From assembly GCA_964019155.1 (NCBI GenBank), contig OZ025242.1, forward strand, positions 26,856,118-26,920,117: 64,000 bases of DNA, written 5' to 3'. Positions within the stretch are counted from its first letter, which is position 1. Every line of letters begins with the position of its first letter. This document shows, in pieces, positions 53,466-64,000 of this stretch. The notes below the pieces were generated by a model. It did no database searches. It was not told where the DNA came from and saw only the letters and a list, made by a program, of their open reading frames with translations. The translations under genes and the position numbers were made by a program. This stretch comes from Osedax fenrisi. Its lineage: Eukaryota > Annelida > Polychaeta > Sabellida > Siboglinidae.

Positions 53466-53619
53466 TTCCACAATTCGTTGTTATATAATAATCAACAGGA
53501 TATCATATATATATATATATCATATATAAATGTAGTAATATATAGCCATATGTAGACTATGTGTAGCCATATATTTGTTTTTATTTTGGTACAGCTGTAC
53601 TATAATATGTAGATACAGC

Positions 53620-53700
53620 TAACATTGTTTGTAGGGAGTCCTTCATATGGGATATCCCATCCAGGAACTTATATGAAGTTTCAACCCCAACGTATCACTA
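53620..53700 (-). mobile_element. SINE 3'-end fragment
   Basis: GGGAGTCCTTCAT, CCCATCCAGGAACTTATATG and AAGTTTCAACC correspond to the 3' end of the SINE family, with a small internal duplication. Confidence 0.6.
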
Positions 53701-53778
53701 TACGACTATGTGTGGACGTATACATCTATAGGGCCTATTAGCGCTATCTATGTACGACAGTGTTGTCACTGGCATCTA

Positions 53779-53943
53779 TAGATGATGTAATGATGCCAGT
53801 CAAAGCTAAAGCTTCGACGCAGTCTCAGTATCAGTTACCTAAAGTCTTAACTCGGCTCGGGCTCGTTTTGTTAGAGGCTCATATCGGCTCGTTTTTTTTT
53901 TTCAGAAAATGAAAGTCTGGGCTCGGCATCATTTACATCACTA
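53779..53943 (-). mobile_element. Small hAT-type element, diverged copy
   Basis: Begins TAGATGATGTAATGATGCC and ends GCATCATTTACATCACTA. Internally it shares CAGTTACCTAAAGTCT and GGCTCGGCATCA with the inverted copy at 54774-54930. The flanking 8 bp differ (GGCATCTA and CTAGCAAC), so the target duplication is not preserved or the left end is misplaced. Confidence 0.6.
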
Positions 53944-53951
53944 CTAGCAAC

Positions 53952-53968
53952 ACACATATAGTTAAACT

Positions 53969-54008
<40 letters not shown>

Positions 54009-54169
54009 TTACTATGATGAGGATAATCGATAGCTTAATAACCAATTTCCCGATTAAATGCATGTATCATGATACTTACGTAATAGAGCCTCTATTATAG
54101 AGGTAATGAATTAATAGTTACTTCCGGTTCTATTAACTGATATCGTATGTTTGCAATACCTCTATTGTA

Positions 54170-54229
<60 letters not shown>

Positions 54230-54588
54230 TGTATACACTATATATATATAAATATATATATATACAATTTTTTGGTTTTTCTCATTTAATCGAGAAAACA
54301 TCACCATATATGGTAATAATCACCATATAATAATATTGCATTTTACAATTTAACTCATCGCTGATTGGTTTAAAGGAATCAAACGTATATATTAGACTGT
54401 GTAGTTAATGTAATGTGTTTACGACAAGTACGTATATATTCCAGAACATTCGTAATGTATCAGTTATTATACGTATACTTAAGCTAAACTATTCTACCTT
54501 ATATAAATAGGCTCGTATTCTCTATATAACAAAGTGGCGGTATTAATAACTATTTGTTTTAAATAACACATACTAGCATAATTCATAA

Positions 54589-54619
<31 letters not shown>

Positions 54620-54694
54620 AATGTGTTACATTAATTTTGAATATAATATTTAAAAGTTAGTTACTAACATTAAATATATTAAATAATCGCATAT
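53952..54694. other. AT-rich stretch
   Basis: (TA)n at 53980-54006, 54173-54224 and 54592-54613. No feature otherwise. Confidence 0.65.
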
Positions 54695-55009
54695 ATTTAA
54701 CGACTTGGGTAGAATAGTATTCTAAGGCGTCCTACATACTGCATTATAACGCGAGTTCAAACCCTGTCCCGACTAGTGATGTACATGATGCCGAGATTTT
54801 TAATGCCGAGGCGAGACTTCTGATTATTGATGCCGAGCCAATAATTTCATTTTCCGAGTAGAGACTTTAGGTAACTGAGACTGGGAATGCATCAATGCTT
54901 TAGATTTGAGCATCATTTACTGCATCACTAGTCCGGACCATTACAATATTTCTTAAAATAATATTCAGAATTAATCATATACATATATATGTATATACAT
55001 TGATATATG

Positions 55010-55070
<61 letters not shown>

Positions 55071-55250
55071 ATGATATATCATTATATATAATGATCGATT
55101 CTTGTCAATACCGGAATGAATAGCAGCATTTTAATTAACACGAAAGCGGCTTCTAAGGGACATTAGAGTCATTACGTTATAAGTGAAAACTTCATCTAAG
55201 TTCCTGAAGGGGATGAAAGGACGTCACCAAAATAAAAAACAAAAATATGG
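54695..55250 (+). mobile_element. SINE, + strand, split by a small hAT element and by (TA)n
   Basis: The decayed tRNA-like head is at about 54700-54773 with B-box-like GAGTTCAAACCC. The body resumes at GTCCGGACCATTACAATAT (54931) as in the other copies, is interrupted by (TA)n at 54975-55085, and ends CACGAAAGCGGCTTCTAAGG, AACTTCATCTAAGTTCCTG and GATGAAAGGACGTCACC. Confidence 0.75.
54774..54930 (+). mobile_element. 157-bp non-autonomous hAT element with 8-bp target duplication
   Basis: Inverted ends TAGTGATGTACATGATGC (54774-) and the complement of GCATCATTTACTGCATCACTA (to 54930). Flanks GTCCCGAC (54766-54773) and GTCCGGAC (54931-54938) are an 8-bp duplication with one difference. The uninterrupted SINE copies show GTCCGGAC once at this place. 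TAGTG ends and 8-bp targets are hAT hallmarks. Confidence 0.85.
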
Positions 55251-55452
55251 TCACATCCAGTTGGTTATTACATAATAATGTATTGTTGACATGAAGTATA
55301 TTACCTGTAGGTATTACCCAAGCGGTCTCACTCTCGTGATTTTCCGAATATGTAAAAGTGATGGATGTAAACAACAAAATCCCAGTGACTCCATTACGGG
55401 ATCTATAGATTGTAATCCATAGTAACTATATTTTTCATAAAATTTTACGAAA

Positions 55453-55626
55453 ATGTCTTCAAACTCAATCAAAGCGGAACTCAGATGTGCCATTATGAAT
55501 TGTGACAACTATTCAATAAATGATACCTTTCCCTACCATAGATGTCCACTAGATGATGAACAATATGTTAATAAATATGAAAAAAATTTTCACAAAATTA
55601 TTATTTGGAATTTTTTTTATAATTAA
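55453..55626 (+). pseudogene. THAP zinc-finger N-terminus, truncated (57 aa)
   Basis: From ATG 55453 it reads RCAIMNCDNYSINDTFPYHR then CPLDDEQYVNKYEKNF. CxxxxC followed by FxxHRxPxDxE is the first half of the C2CH THAP DNA-binding domain. The second zinc-ligand pair (C and H) is missing because the frame ends at 55626 in an AT-rich stretch. It probably bound the element's ends when intact. Too short to stand out as an open frame. Confidence 0.6.
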
Positions 55627-55794
55627 TTATGTATTATAGAGACTATTTTATAATCGTAACTCTATGAGGTATGCATAGCATATGTAAATATTTTATAATG
55701 TATTATATACTCTTATTTCGAAAATTTAAAGTATTAATAATCATTAATAATTATAAAATAGTCATAAAATCGCTGAATATATAATATGAGAATA

Positions 55795-55967
55795 CAGTGG
55801 AAACCGGCGCGCTATACCTTATGACATCGGCGCGCATACATCGCATTTCAAAGTATGCACATTTAAAAAATGATTTTATTAAATAAAATAAAAATAGTGT
55901 ACTAAGCACATTATTAACCAATAAATAGTAATCCTCAAATATATATATACGTGCCGGTTTTCCACTG
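55795..55967. mobile_element. MITE with CAGTGGAAACCGG ends
   Basis: CAGTGGAAACCGGCGCGC at 55795 faces CGTGCCGGTTTTCCACTG ending 55967. The flanking ATA on each side could be a 3-bp target duplication. No coding capacity. Confidence 0.6.
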
Positions 55968-56224
55968 ATACGTAATATAGCATCCTATTATTTGTATTTT
56001 TTTAATGACAGAATTAAATTCAAAATACAAATACTATATATATATATATTATTTCTATATTTTATATTGTGATATCTAATTATATAGATATACAAATATT
56101 ATATTAAATAGTGATTTTATAAATAAATATATACATTACATAAATACACATATATATAAATACAATATATAATTATATATTTATATTATAGATATGTAAT
56201 ATATCTATTAAAAAATAAGTATTC

Positions 56225-56955
56225 TATTGTGATACTGCCGTGTATATCTGCGAACTAAGCGCCTAAAGTGTCGGGTCATGATACTGCCGTGTATATCTGC
56301 GAACTAAGTGTCGGGTCGTGATACTGCCGTGTATATCTGCGAACTAAGTTTCGGGTCGTGATACTGCCGTGTATATCTGCGAACTAAGCGCCTAAAGTGT
56401 CGGGTCATGATACTGCCGTGTATATCTGCGAATTAAGCGCCTAAAGTGTCGGGTCATAATACTGCCGTGTATATCTGCGAACTAAGTTTCGGGTCGTAAT
56501 ACTGCCGTGTATATCTGCGAACTAAGCGCCTAAAGTGTAGGGTCATGATACTGCCGTGTATATCTGCGAACTAAGTTTGGGGTCGTGATACTGCCGTGTA
56601 TATCTGCGAACTAAGCGCCTAAAGTGTCTGGTCATGATACTGCCGTGTATATCTGCGAACTAAGTGTCGGGTCATGATACTGCAGTGTATATCTGCGAAC
56701 TAAGTTTCGGGTCGTGATACTGCTGTGTATATCTGCGAACTAAGTTTCGGGTCATGATACTGCCGTGTATATCTGCGAACTAAGTGTCGGGTCATGATAC
56801 TGCCGTGTATATCTGCGAACTAAGTGTCGGGTCGTGATACTGCCGTGTATATCTGCGAACTAAGTTTCGGGTCGTGATACTGCCGTGTATATCTGCGAAC
56901 TAAGTTTCGGGTCGTGATACTGCCGTGTATATCTGCGAACTAAGCGCCTAAAGTG
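56225..56955. repeat. Minisatellite of alternating 40- and about 49-bp units
   Basis: The core ATACTGCCGTGTATATCTGC is followed by GAACTAAG, then either TGTCGGGTC or TTTCGGGTC (short form) or CGCCTAAAGTGTCGGGTC (long form). There are about 17 units, with long and short forms interspersed. The array ends 10 bp before the ATG at 56966. Confidence 0.93.
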
Positions 56956-56965
56956 TATATTAAGT

Positions 56966-57292
56966 ATGGATATGTCAAAAAATAGTATGAATCGTATTCA
57001 ATCAACTATAGTATTTAATAATTATATAAAAAAATTGTATATTTTATTCAACTTGTATATAAAACATATCGTTCATAAAGAAAACATATGTAATACCTTT
57101 TTATATATTTTGAATATTAATGATGTACATTTTAAATATTCTGATATATGTGTAGTTACTAGGAAAGTTGTATTATTTTTTATTAAAAACTGTCTAAAAT
57201 CAACATTATCAGTTGAAAATTTAGAAACTGTAGAAATCGTCAAATGTGGAATTAGAAAATCAAGAAAATTATTAAAATTAAAACATTTATAA
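56966..57292 (+). CDS. Unrecognised 108-aa open frame within the THAP transposon
   Basis: MDMSKNSMNRIQSTIVFNNY begins just after the minisatellite, and the frame is otherwise rich in K, I, L and N. A hydrophobic-basic pattern (VVLFFIKNCLKSTLSVENLE, then VKCGIRKSRKLLKLKHL) suggests helices. I recognise no family. Its place inside inverted repeats with a THAP fragment suggests a piece of the transposase or a captured sequence. It could be a chance frame in AT-rich DNA. Confidence 0.3.
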   Translation: MDMSKNSMNRIQSTIVFNNYIKKLYILFNLYIKHIVHKENICNTFLYILNINDVHFKYSDICVVTRKVVLFFIKNCLKSTLSVENLETVEIVKCGIRKSRKLLKLKHL

Positions 57293-57486
57293 ACTATATC
57301 AAAAAATGTTTATTATTACATATATATTATAATAAATTATTACATATTAATTATAATATAACTAACTATTTATTGTATATAAAAATATATTATAAAAAGG
57401 TTATATAACCTGATATTCAACTATATATACTTAAATAATTTAATAAATATTTTTTTGAATTACATTTCATATTTCAAAAGTGTAGT

Positions 57487-57872
57487 ACGACAGTAGGCAC
57501 ACATTAAATAACTATAAATAACAAAGTTCATGCGTATCTATCAAGGCGTGCGTCGCGCGAATAAATTATTCTTAGTTAATAATTACTTTGTATAGGCTCA
57601 CTTCGGGATATAAAGCAGCTATAAAAAACTTAAGAATAAAACTAAATCAAACAACCCAAAAATATCAATCTGAAAATATGAATTAATCAATTAAAACGAA
57701 TAGTGTATACGTATATTTTTATAAAGTTATCATTCAAAATATACATGTTTTCATTTAGATTTTATGTTCGTGTGCACTAGAGCGTATAATAAATTTGCGT
57801 AACGCACGCCATGCGCGCAACTAGTGAAGTTTGCTATTTATAGATATTTAATTTGTGCCACCCGCCCGTATT
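57487..57872. mobile_element. Foldback MITE with about 85-bp inverted arms
   Basis: Left arm 57487-57570 (GGCACACATTAAATAACTAT, CAAGGCGTGCGTCGCGCGAA) and the complement of the right arm 57787-57872 (GGCACAAATTAAATATCTAT, ATGGCGTGCGTTACGCAAA) agree along most of their length. No coding capacity. Confidence 0.7.
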
Positions 57873-58144
57873 CTATTTTCAAAATATAGGTTTAAATATA
57901 AGTATAGGGATTTATGTATTAAATAATAGTTTAATATTTTTTATATTATTTAAAACTATTAAATTAATAAATATAACTTAAGTAGTAATTATGTATTTAT
58001 GTATTTAAAGAAATATATAAATTGTAATATTTTTAATTTTAATTTTTCTATATCCCAACATGTTGTTTGTTTACATTTATTTGATTTGTTTACATATTTG
58101 ATAAGTTTGCATTGGAAGATAGAGAGTGAGATCGCTTGGGTATT

Positions 58145-58184
58145 ACGTGGACAACATGGTGATACAAGGTGGTTATACGTGTGC

Positions 58185-58231
<47 letters not shown>

Positions 58232-59029
58232 TATATACCCACAGGAGACAATAGATTAAAATGTGAATACATTAGCGATTATTATAAAAATCTAATGCCC
58301 ACGCTAACAATGCCCAAGCTAACAACAGTGCACAACTGAACTATCGATCACGTGGTCGTAATAACGTAGTGTTACGTAATATGACGCGCCGGTTAACATC
58401 CGGGTCATGTGACAGTGTCACGTGCGGTAATAAAACGATGACGTCATCGCTAGATAGATGTACTACCGTTAAGCTAGATGTACGGCGTACACTGTACGCT
58501 ATGTTATCCTAGACGACCAGTAGTTAATGTTACAGTGATACACGACATGTGATATATCATCTATTTGACCTTGACCTCAAACATATATATATATATATAT
58601 ATATAAATGTGTTATAGTGTACGATATAGTAATACATCGTATATAAACCTTCTACAGTTGTATTACTATCCACTACTATTCATTAATATGCTGTATATAT
58701 TATTATTATTATTAAATAGTATATATAATAATAATAATATATATATATATATATATACATGTATATGTGTATTGTATATATTTAGTTACAAGTGTTGCCT
58801 AGCAACCACTACTAACATATGATACATGAGTTACCGTGTGATTTAGTGTTTATGTTTTATACTGTAACTAAATATATGCAATACATGTATATATGCATGT
58901 ATTTTAATACGTGTAATATAAAATATATATATATGTTTTATAGCTAGCTTGACATACATTGTGTTGTACAGGTGACACTAGCTATGTATTATAGATCAAT
59001 CATAGCTGTGAAATGTATATAAACATATA

Positions 59030-59075
<46 letters not shown>

Positions 59076-60410
59076 GTAGGAGTAGGAGTAGCTGCACTAT
59101 CAAAGAACATTATAATATTCAGAAACCTACTGTGATTATGACAAATATACGAATACAAAAGGTGCATATATGCAAAACTATCGTTTTCTTATAAATGATC
59201 ACCTTATATAATCACCGAATTAACCTAATTAACCTAATTAACCTAATTAGCCTAATTAACCTAATTATATATTAAAAATATCCGGCAATTCAAATATTAT
59301 CCATTATTTAAAGTTTATTTTAAAATAATTATTTATTATAACTTTCCATTGACTATCTTAATAGTTAATATTTTTGCTTGACGTTCTATGTTTGTTTTCT
59401 ACTCGTGTTTAATGGTATGATGTTATAATAGACAAATAATTTCTTATTCATTTATGAAAAAAAATCAAAGAATCGTAACTTTAATAATATTAAAATAATA
59501 TAAATAAACTATCGTGTTACTAATACTGTCTCAATCAGTATTAATGTGAGGCATTATTGAGGGAGTTATGTCTATTTAACCTTAGAGTTTCTTCCAATGT
59601 ATTACTATATAACATATATGTATCGATTTTGAAGTTTAATTACAAAATATTTACAAAATTAAAAACATAAATTTGATTAGATATAAATGAAAAAAATGCT
59701 ATCTCTATCATATGATATATTATACATCTTCATTTAAACATGGGTTCCCGGCGATGCAATTATCATTAATAAATAACAATATGTATTATAGGATAATTAA
59801 CATACAAATAATTAACATTTTTTAAATTAAATCTATTACATCACAAATTATTTCTATTCTAAATTATAAAAAAATGATGTTGAATACAAATAATTATTGA
59901 TATGTTCTTTAATTTACAATTGAACGTAGTATTCAAAATGCGTATGTTGGTAGTACTTGACGTGGCAAGTGTATTCTTACATCAATCTAAATATTACATA
60001 ATATATGTTCACAAAATAAAAATGTATGAACATTTTGTTATTTATGATTTTGTACTGTCGGGTATATCCGATTATTAATTATTAATAGTATACTTATGCT
60101 GTTAGCCTATAGGCATATATATGCTATATGCTATATATAGGCACATATAGCATATATGATATATAATGCATGTACTGCAATACGGACCTCACACGTATCA
60201 CGTATAGGTGCCGTACAACTGCTGTATACAACCACTGCGACTGTAGGCATCACCTACCCAAGCTCCGAGCATCACCCGGAGCGCACACCGTGTAATGATG
60301 CACCGCACACTACATCGCGCACCGCACACCGATAGTCGCACGTAAGCGCGCACACCACTGCGCATATGTAATGCTGTATCACTATTGCGCAATGGTAATA
60401 CCATGGTATA
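58145..60410. other. Mixed non-coding region with possible regulatory palindromes
   Basis: The perfect palindrome CGATGACGTCATCG at 58436-58449 contains a full CRE. GTCACGTG and ATCACGTG E-boxes lie nearby. TTGACCTTGACCTC at 58565-58578 resembles a nuclear-receptor site. (TA)n lies at 58183-58220, 58737-58757 and 59035-59072. AATTAACCT repeats lie at 59217-59265. A GC-richer patch with CGCACACC repeats lies at 60180-60390. No exon was recognised. Confidence 0.45.
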
Positions 60411-60724
60411 GAGCTAGAGAGAAATACCAATGCCTGGCAGTGTAAGCCAGTGCGGAAAGCGGAAATAAAAAATCAGCCACATTGCGGTGACCAAATATTA
60501 AAATATAATATTATTTTGATCATAACTTTTTATTATTAATTATATCAAAAAAGTAAAATATGAAGCTTATATTACTTTTTATCCTCTTTCCAATGGTATT
60601 AATGTTATTCTAGCTACACAATTAAAAATCAAATAGGCCAAACCGCCACTTCGTGGTGACCAGTTTAGATTGAGCCGTTCCGCATGTCAGATACCTTGTT
60701 TACCACTCTATTTCTCTCTAGCTC
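60411..60724. mobile_element. MITE with GAGCTAGAGAGAAATA ends and TA target
   Basis: GAGCTAGAGAGAAATA (60411-60426) is the exact complement of TATTTCTCTCTAGCTC (60709-60724). TA flanks both ends. Inside there is no coding capacity, but CACATTGCGGTGACCA and CGCCACTTCGTGGTGACC form a second, looser pair. A Tc1/mariner-type relative is likely. Confidence 0.8.
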
Positions 60725-60864
60725 TATGTCCCACGGTATCAGTCGCAGAATAGGCCGTGTATCGCACTGTTACTGTTTCACTTGTTTTACACATACATAT
60801 CGTTAACTGAATATTAAGTATTTACTATTACAGTATTTTAGTATTCTATAATCAATAACTCACA

Positions 60865-60904
<40 letters not shown>

Positions 60905-61288
60905 ACCCATATGTTATTTATATATGTTATCAAATATAAATAATGAATATATGAAATTATAAATTATGTGTTCACGTTAACAAATATGCGATGTTCCCCC
61001 TATATATATATATATATATATATACAATTATAAATATACATATTTTCTATAATTCTAAAACATGTATACTTCTCTATTATATCTAGTAATAGTTCACAGC
61101 ACATATGTTACATATAAAGTGCATGCGAGATATAGATATGAGTAATAATCATGACCTATATATAGATACGTATGAATAAGTAAGATTGTTTTATTTATAA
61201 ATTACTTCCGTAAACTTTAGTTATATCACTTATGAATTTTACTTTTAAAATATGGTTACGTATATATTAATCTATTTATAACTATATC

Positions 61289-61322
<34 letters not shown>

Positions 61323-61817
61323 AATAAATGTGTGTATATATTATACATAAACGTATCATTACGTGTAAGCCCATTTCATATATTCATACATAACATGTTT
61401 ACTGTAAACAAAAACAATATGATACGTGTCAATCAAACTCGGCTAAGCCACGCCCAGCGACGATCGCGTTACGCCCACCGCGCAACTCTCGCCGCCGTAA
61501 AAAAGTTAGCGAACATTTACTAGTGAGTTTAGTGTAAAGTTTTCATCGAATCTCTCCATAGCAAAGGTTAGCTATCTGCTAGATCACCCTTATCTCTGTT
61601 ATTCGTGTAACTAGGGTTGTAACTAGGGTTCTCGGGGTACCTAGAGTAACGTAGAGTGGCATAGAGTACAGTAACCGACTACACCCCCGTATACGAACTA
61701 CTGTTTGTGTATCTGCTGTGCATTTATCTAGTCCATTAATTATTAGCATAGAACTTTAATATACAACCCTATTAAATCTATAGTATTTACTTAATTACAC
61801 ACACACACATACACGCA

Positions 61818-61884
<67 letters not shown>

Positions 61885-63117
61885 GTGTATATTTATATGT
61901 GTATATTTATATGTGTATGTATGTATACTTTTTATGTACAAATACATATTAACTATTAGTTATGTATGATTGTATAGTGATGATTGTATAGTGATGTTGC
62001 GTTCTATAGAATCTAGAATGCTATAGCACACTAACATACACACATAAGCACCCACAGTAGCGCGTATGTGTACCATTGTAGCGGGTGTGGTATGTATACT
62101 ATACTATACACTATACTATAGTATATACTATTGTATATATACACTATACTATACACTATACTATACATTATAGTGCGATACATTTATCACTGATGCTCGC
62201 ATCGGAATGCATCGCCTAGTATCGCCTAGTATCCCACACACACTTGGGCTGCAGTTACAATACATTAAGGGCGCGATGTCCTTAAGTGCGATGGTCATCA
62301 TTCGCTGTCACAAACGCCATATCGTCCGGTCTAATGAGGACAGTAATCAGTGGCCGTAATTAGGCCGTAATAGTGACCTCACTACTGACCAACCGGTGTT
62401 CAACGCAGGCATATATTAGCGTATATTAACGTAGATTATATCTAAGTGTGTATGTGTGTGTGTGTATTATATAGCTATTGTTGTATAGAAATGTATTGTA
62501 TTAAAAGTGAACACTTGTACTCTTCAGTATTTGTGCATATATGTATGTGTGTGTATATGTATGTGTATGTGTATATATATATATGTGTATTAGTATGGGT
62601 GAGTATGTATATAGATTATAACTAAGTGTATATACGTATACTAGACTACATTATAAATATATATATATATACTATGGAATATATAAATACACATACTATA
62701 GTATACAGTACACCCCATACAATGTACGTGTATGTGGGTGTGTGTGTAGATATGTCTACTGGTGCTGCGATATGAAGTGCTGCACGATACCAGTAAACAG
62801 CTCGGCTAATGATTAATATGACTAATCTAACGACCATGCATGACTCACCAGTCACAGCATCAGCTTTCATTAGACACTCTCTACAACTCTCTAAAACACT
62901 AGTCGTTAGTCCTCTAGTTTGCGTGTGTGTTCCTCGTACGGAGGACATGGAACTATCATCAATTATAAGTGTATATAATATACGATATATTATACACACA
63001 CCAACGTGTGCGCGTGTGTGTGCGTGCGTTGGCGGGTGTGTGTGTTCGTGTAACCGTACGAGTTTATTAACACACACCGACACACAAACCAACGAATCAC
63101 ATTTATCATATCGCTAG
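60725..63117. other. Mixed non-coding region
   Basis: (TA)n at 60870-60900, 61002-61023, 61296-61320 and 61820-61876. A CpG-richer patch with CCACGCCC and CGCCCACC lies at 61430-61515. TACACTATACTATA repeats lie at 62095-62170. (GT)n-type repeats lie at 62445-62590. Short open frames lack recognised domains. Confidence 0.5.
62852..62904 (+). CDS. Very tentative exon with GTTAGT donor
   Basis: Between CTCACCAG and GTTAGT lies a 53-bp open segment (VTASAFIRHSLQLSKTLV if entered in phase 1, as exon 9 would require). Composition and donor type fit the tensin exons. The acceptor is weak and no family similarity can be claimed; the tensin linker after C2 is poorly conserved. The minus strand also has a canonical-looking GTGAGT donor here. 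Confidence 0.15.
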
Positions 63118-63240
63118 TTATATAAACGCGAGCTATAAATAGACCTGCCAGCTCACACCCTCAACTCTGGTTATTATTATTAATAATAATGGCGGCGCAC
63201 AGAAACGCTAGCGCCGAGATGTGTTCATGTCCTCGGTAGT
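63118..63240 (+). promoter_or_regulatory. Candidate TATA promoter with short first exon
   Basis: TATATAAA (63119) and CTATAAATAG (63132-63141) are followed about 30 bp on by CCTCAACT (initiator-like), and then ATG 63189 in the context AATAATGGCGGCG. The frame MAAHRNASAEMCSCP reaches TCCTCG|GTAGTT, a possible donor, before a stop. An alternative promoter or the start of another gene is possible. The evidence is motif-level only. Confidence 0.25.
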
Positions 63241-64000
63241 TGTTACTATAGGCAAGCGCGGTAACACTACACGGCGTATTGGTATACAGTATAGTATGTA
63301 GTATCTAGAAGGAGTGTATACTATACACATGCTTACATTGTACGTAGGTGCATGCGTGTGTGTGTGTGTGTGCGCATGTACACTACTATAGCTGCAGTTG
63401 CCCAGTGGTTGCACTACTAGGCGAGATGTACAGTATTCGATACCTGGTAGCTGTTGTTCTATTAATAGCGTTAGGGTGCTAGAGCTTTAGACGTTAGAAA
63501 TCAAACAGACAGACAGTAATTATCAGTGCGAGCGCAATACAATGTACAGTGTACATAGTATGCCTTACATTGTACATTATACATCGTACACTGTACATCG
63601 TACACTGTACATCGTACACTGTACATCGTAAACCGCGTGTGTTTCCGGGTATTCCTCGAAGTCATCCACGAGTTACCCGTGTGTGCATATGTATGACTCA
63701 TAACCATGCGTGTATAACGTAAACACATACGTATGACTCATACACCGATGTAGAACGTGTACACATCGCGTATACACACACCTCTCCTTCGTGCACTCCA
63801 ACGTACCCGATACATATAGTACACACGCGTGCGTACGGTATCACGTGAGCATACAGCGACACTCCCGCCGCTTACCCGCGTATGGGTTCACTCACCCCCA
63901 CCCCACCCCACCCCCCATGGGGTGTGCTTCTCAACCAACCCCTAGGTGAGGGTGTGAACAAAGCGCATGCGTATAAACGTGTATAGTTTATCATACGAGC
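63241..64000. other. Right end: simple repeats and GC-richer sequence
   Basis: (GT)n at 63355-63372. TACACTGTACATCG repeats (14 bp, palindromic) lie at 63541-63630. CACCCCACCCC lies near 63895-63915. No gene was recognised. Confidence 0.55.

Larger units (their letters stand above)
55314..58144 (+). mobile_element. THAP-domain DNA transposon, decayed, about 2.8 kb
   Basis: Inverted ends CCCAAGCGGTCTCACTCTC (from 55317) and the complement of GAGAGTGAGATCGCTTGGG (to 58140) match at 18 of 19 bases. Similarity continues inward (GTTTACAT, TTTTACATATT). Inside are a THAP-type open frame at the left, a small inverted-repeat element, a minisatellite, a 108-codon open frame and another inverted-repeat element. 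THAP domains with terminal inverted repeats suggest a P-element relative. No catalytic core was recognised. Confidence 0.6.

Noticed and set aside
53115..53555. 146-codon frame of YIVHCTVYIAHC repeats
   Set aside because: Product of TACAGTATACATTG tandem repeats and (TA)n.
62646..63092. 148-codon minus-strand frame
   Set aside because: Mostly simple-repeat-derived (GT)n and (TA)n at its ends. The middle has a GTGAGT donor-like site but no recognised similarity.

Overview
This window is eukaryotic, from an invertebrate animal. It is strongly AT-rich and full of microsatellites and transposons, with islands of GC-richer sequence that have codon structure and splice sites. No prokaryotic operons, rRNA genes or CRISPR arrays are present. 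I cannot name the species. Transposable elements include CR1/L2/Jockey-type and RTE-type LINEs, hAT and THAP-domain DNA transposons, small inverted-repeat elements and a tRNA-headed SINE family.

The one host gene I can support is the 5' part of a tensin gene on the + strand. It is spread over at least eight short exons: 10680-10756, 27925-28019, 28687-28737, 36938-37194, 49274-49357, 49968-50126, 50685-50899 and 52129-52197. A further optional exon may lie at 51034-51078. Joined in phase, they give a tensin N-terminus, the PTP-like (pseudo)phosphatase domain and the C2 domain. The actin-linker, SH2 and PTB exons would lie beyond the window. The exons were found by reading short conserved segments in the expected order and checking that every junction keeps phase.

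Layout: 1-10679 is upstream sequence with minisatellites, two SINEs and two CpG-richer stretches (6780-7230, 10471-10679) that may be promoter or 5' UTR. Intron 1 (10757-27924) holds a 5.5 kb foldback-like element built of palindromic AACTTAAGTT repeats and (TAA)n, with a LINE inside it, and then two more decayed LINEs. Intron 2 is almost entirely (GTA)n. Intron 3 (28738-36937) carries a hAT transposon with terminal inverted repeats and an 8-bp target duplication, split by a nearly full-length LINE and by a small palindromic element. Intron 4 (37195-49273) starts with 864 bp of (GTA)n and contains LINE fragments, an RTE endonuclease remnant, small DNA elements, a 54-bp satellite and a SINE. 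Introns 5-8 are short. From 52198 to 64000 there are mainly repeats, including a SINE with a small hAT element inserted in it and a THAP-domain DNA transposon at about 55314-58144.

The most unusual points are: seven of the nine inferred 5' splice sites read GTT rather than GTA/GTG; long (GTA)n arrays start right at two donor sites; the tensin P-loop is expanded by a 21-bp coding triplication and lacks the catalytic cysteine; a partial tandem exon duplication could be a 45-bp in-phase cassette exon; and the palindromic foldback element may be undescribed.
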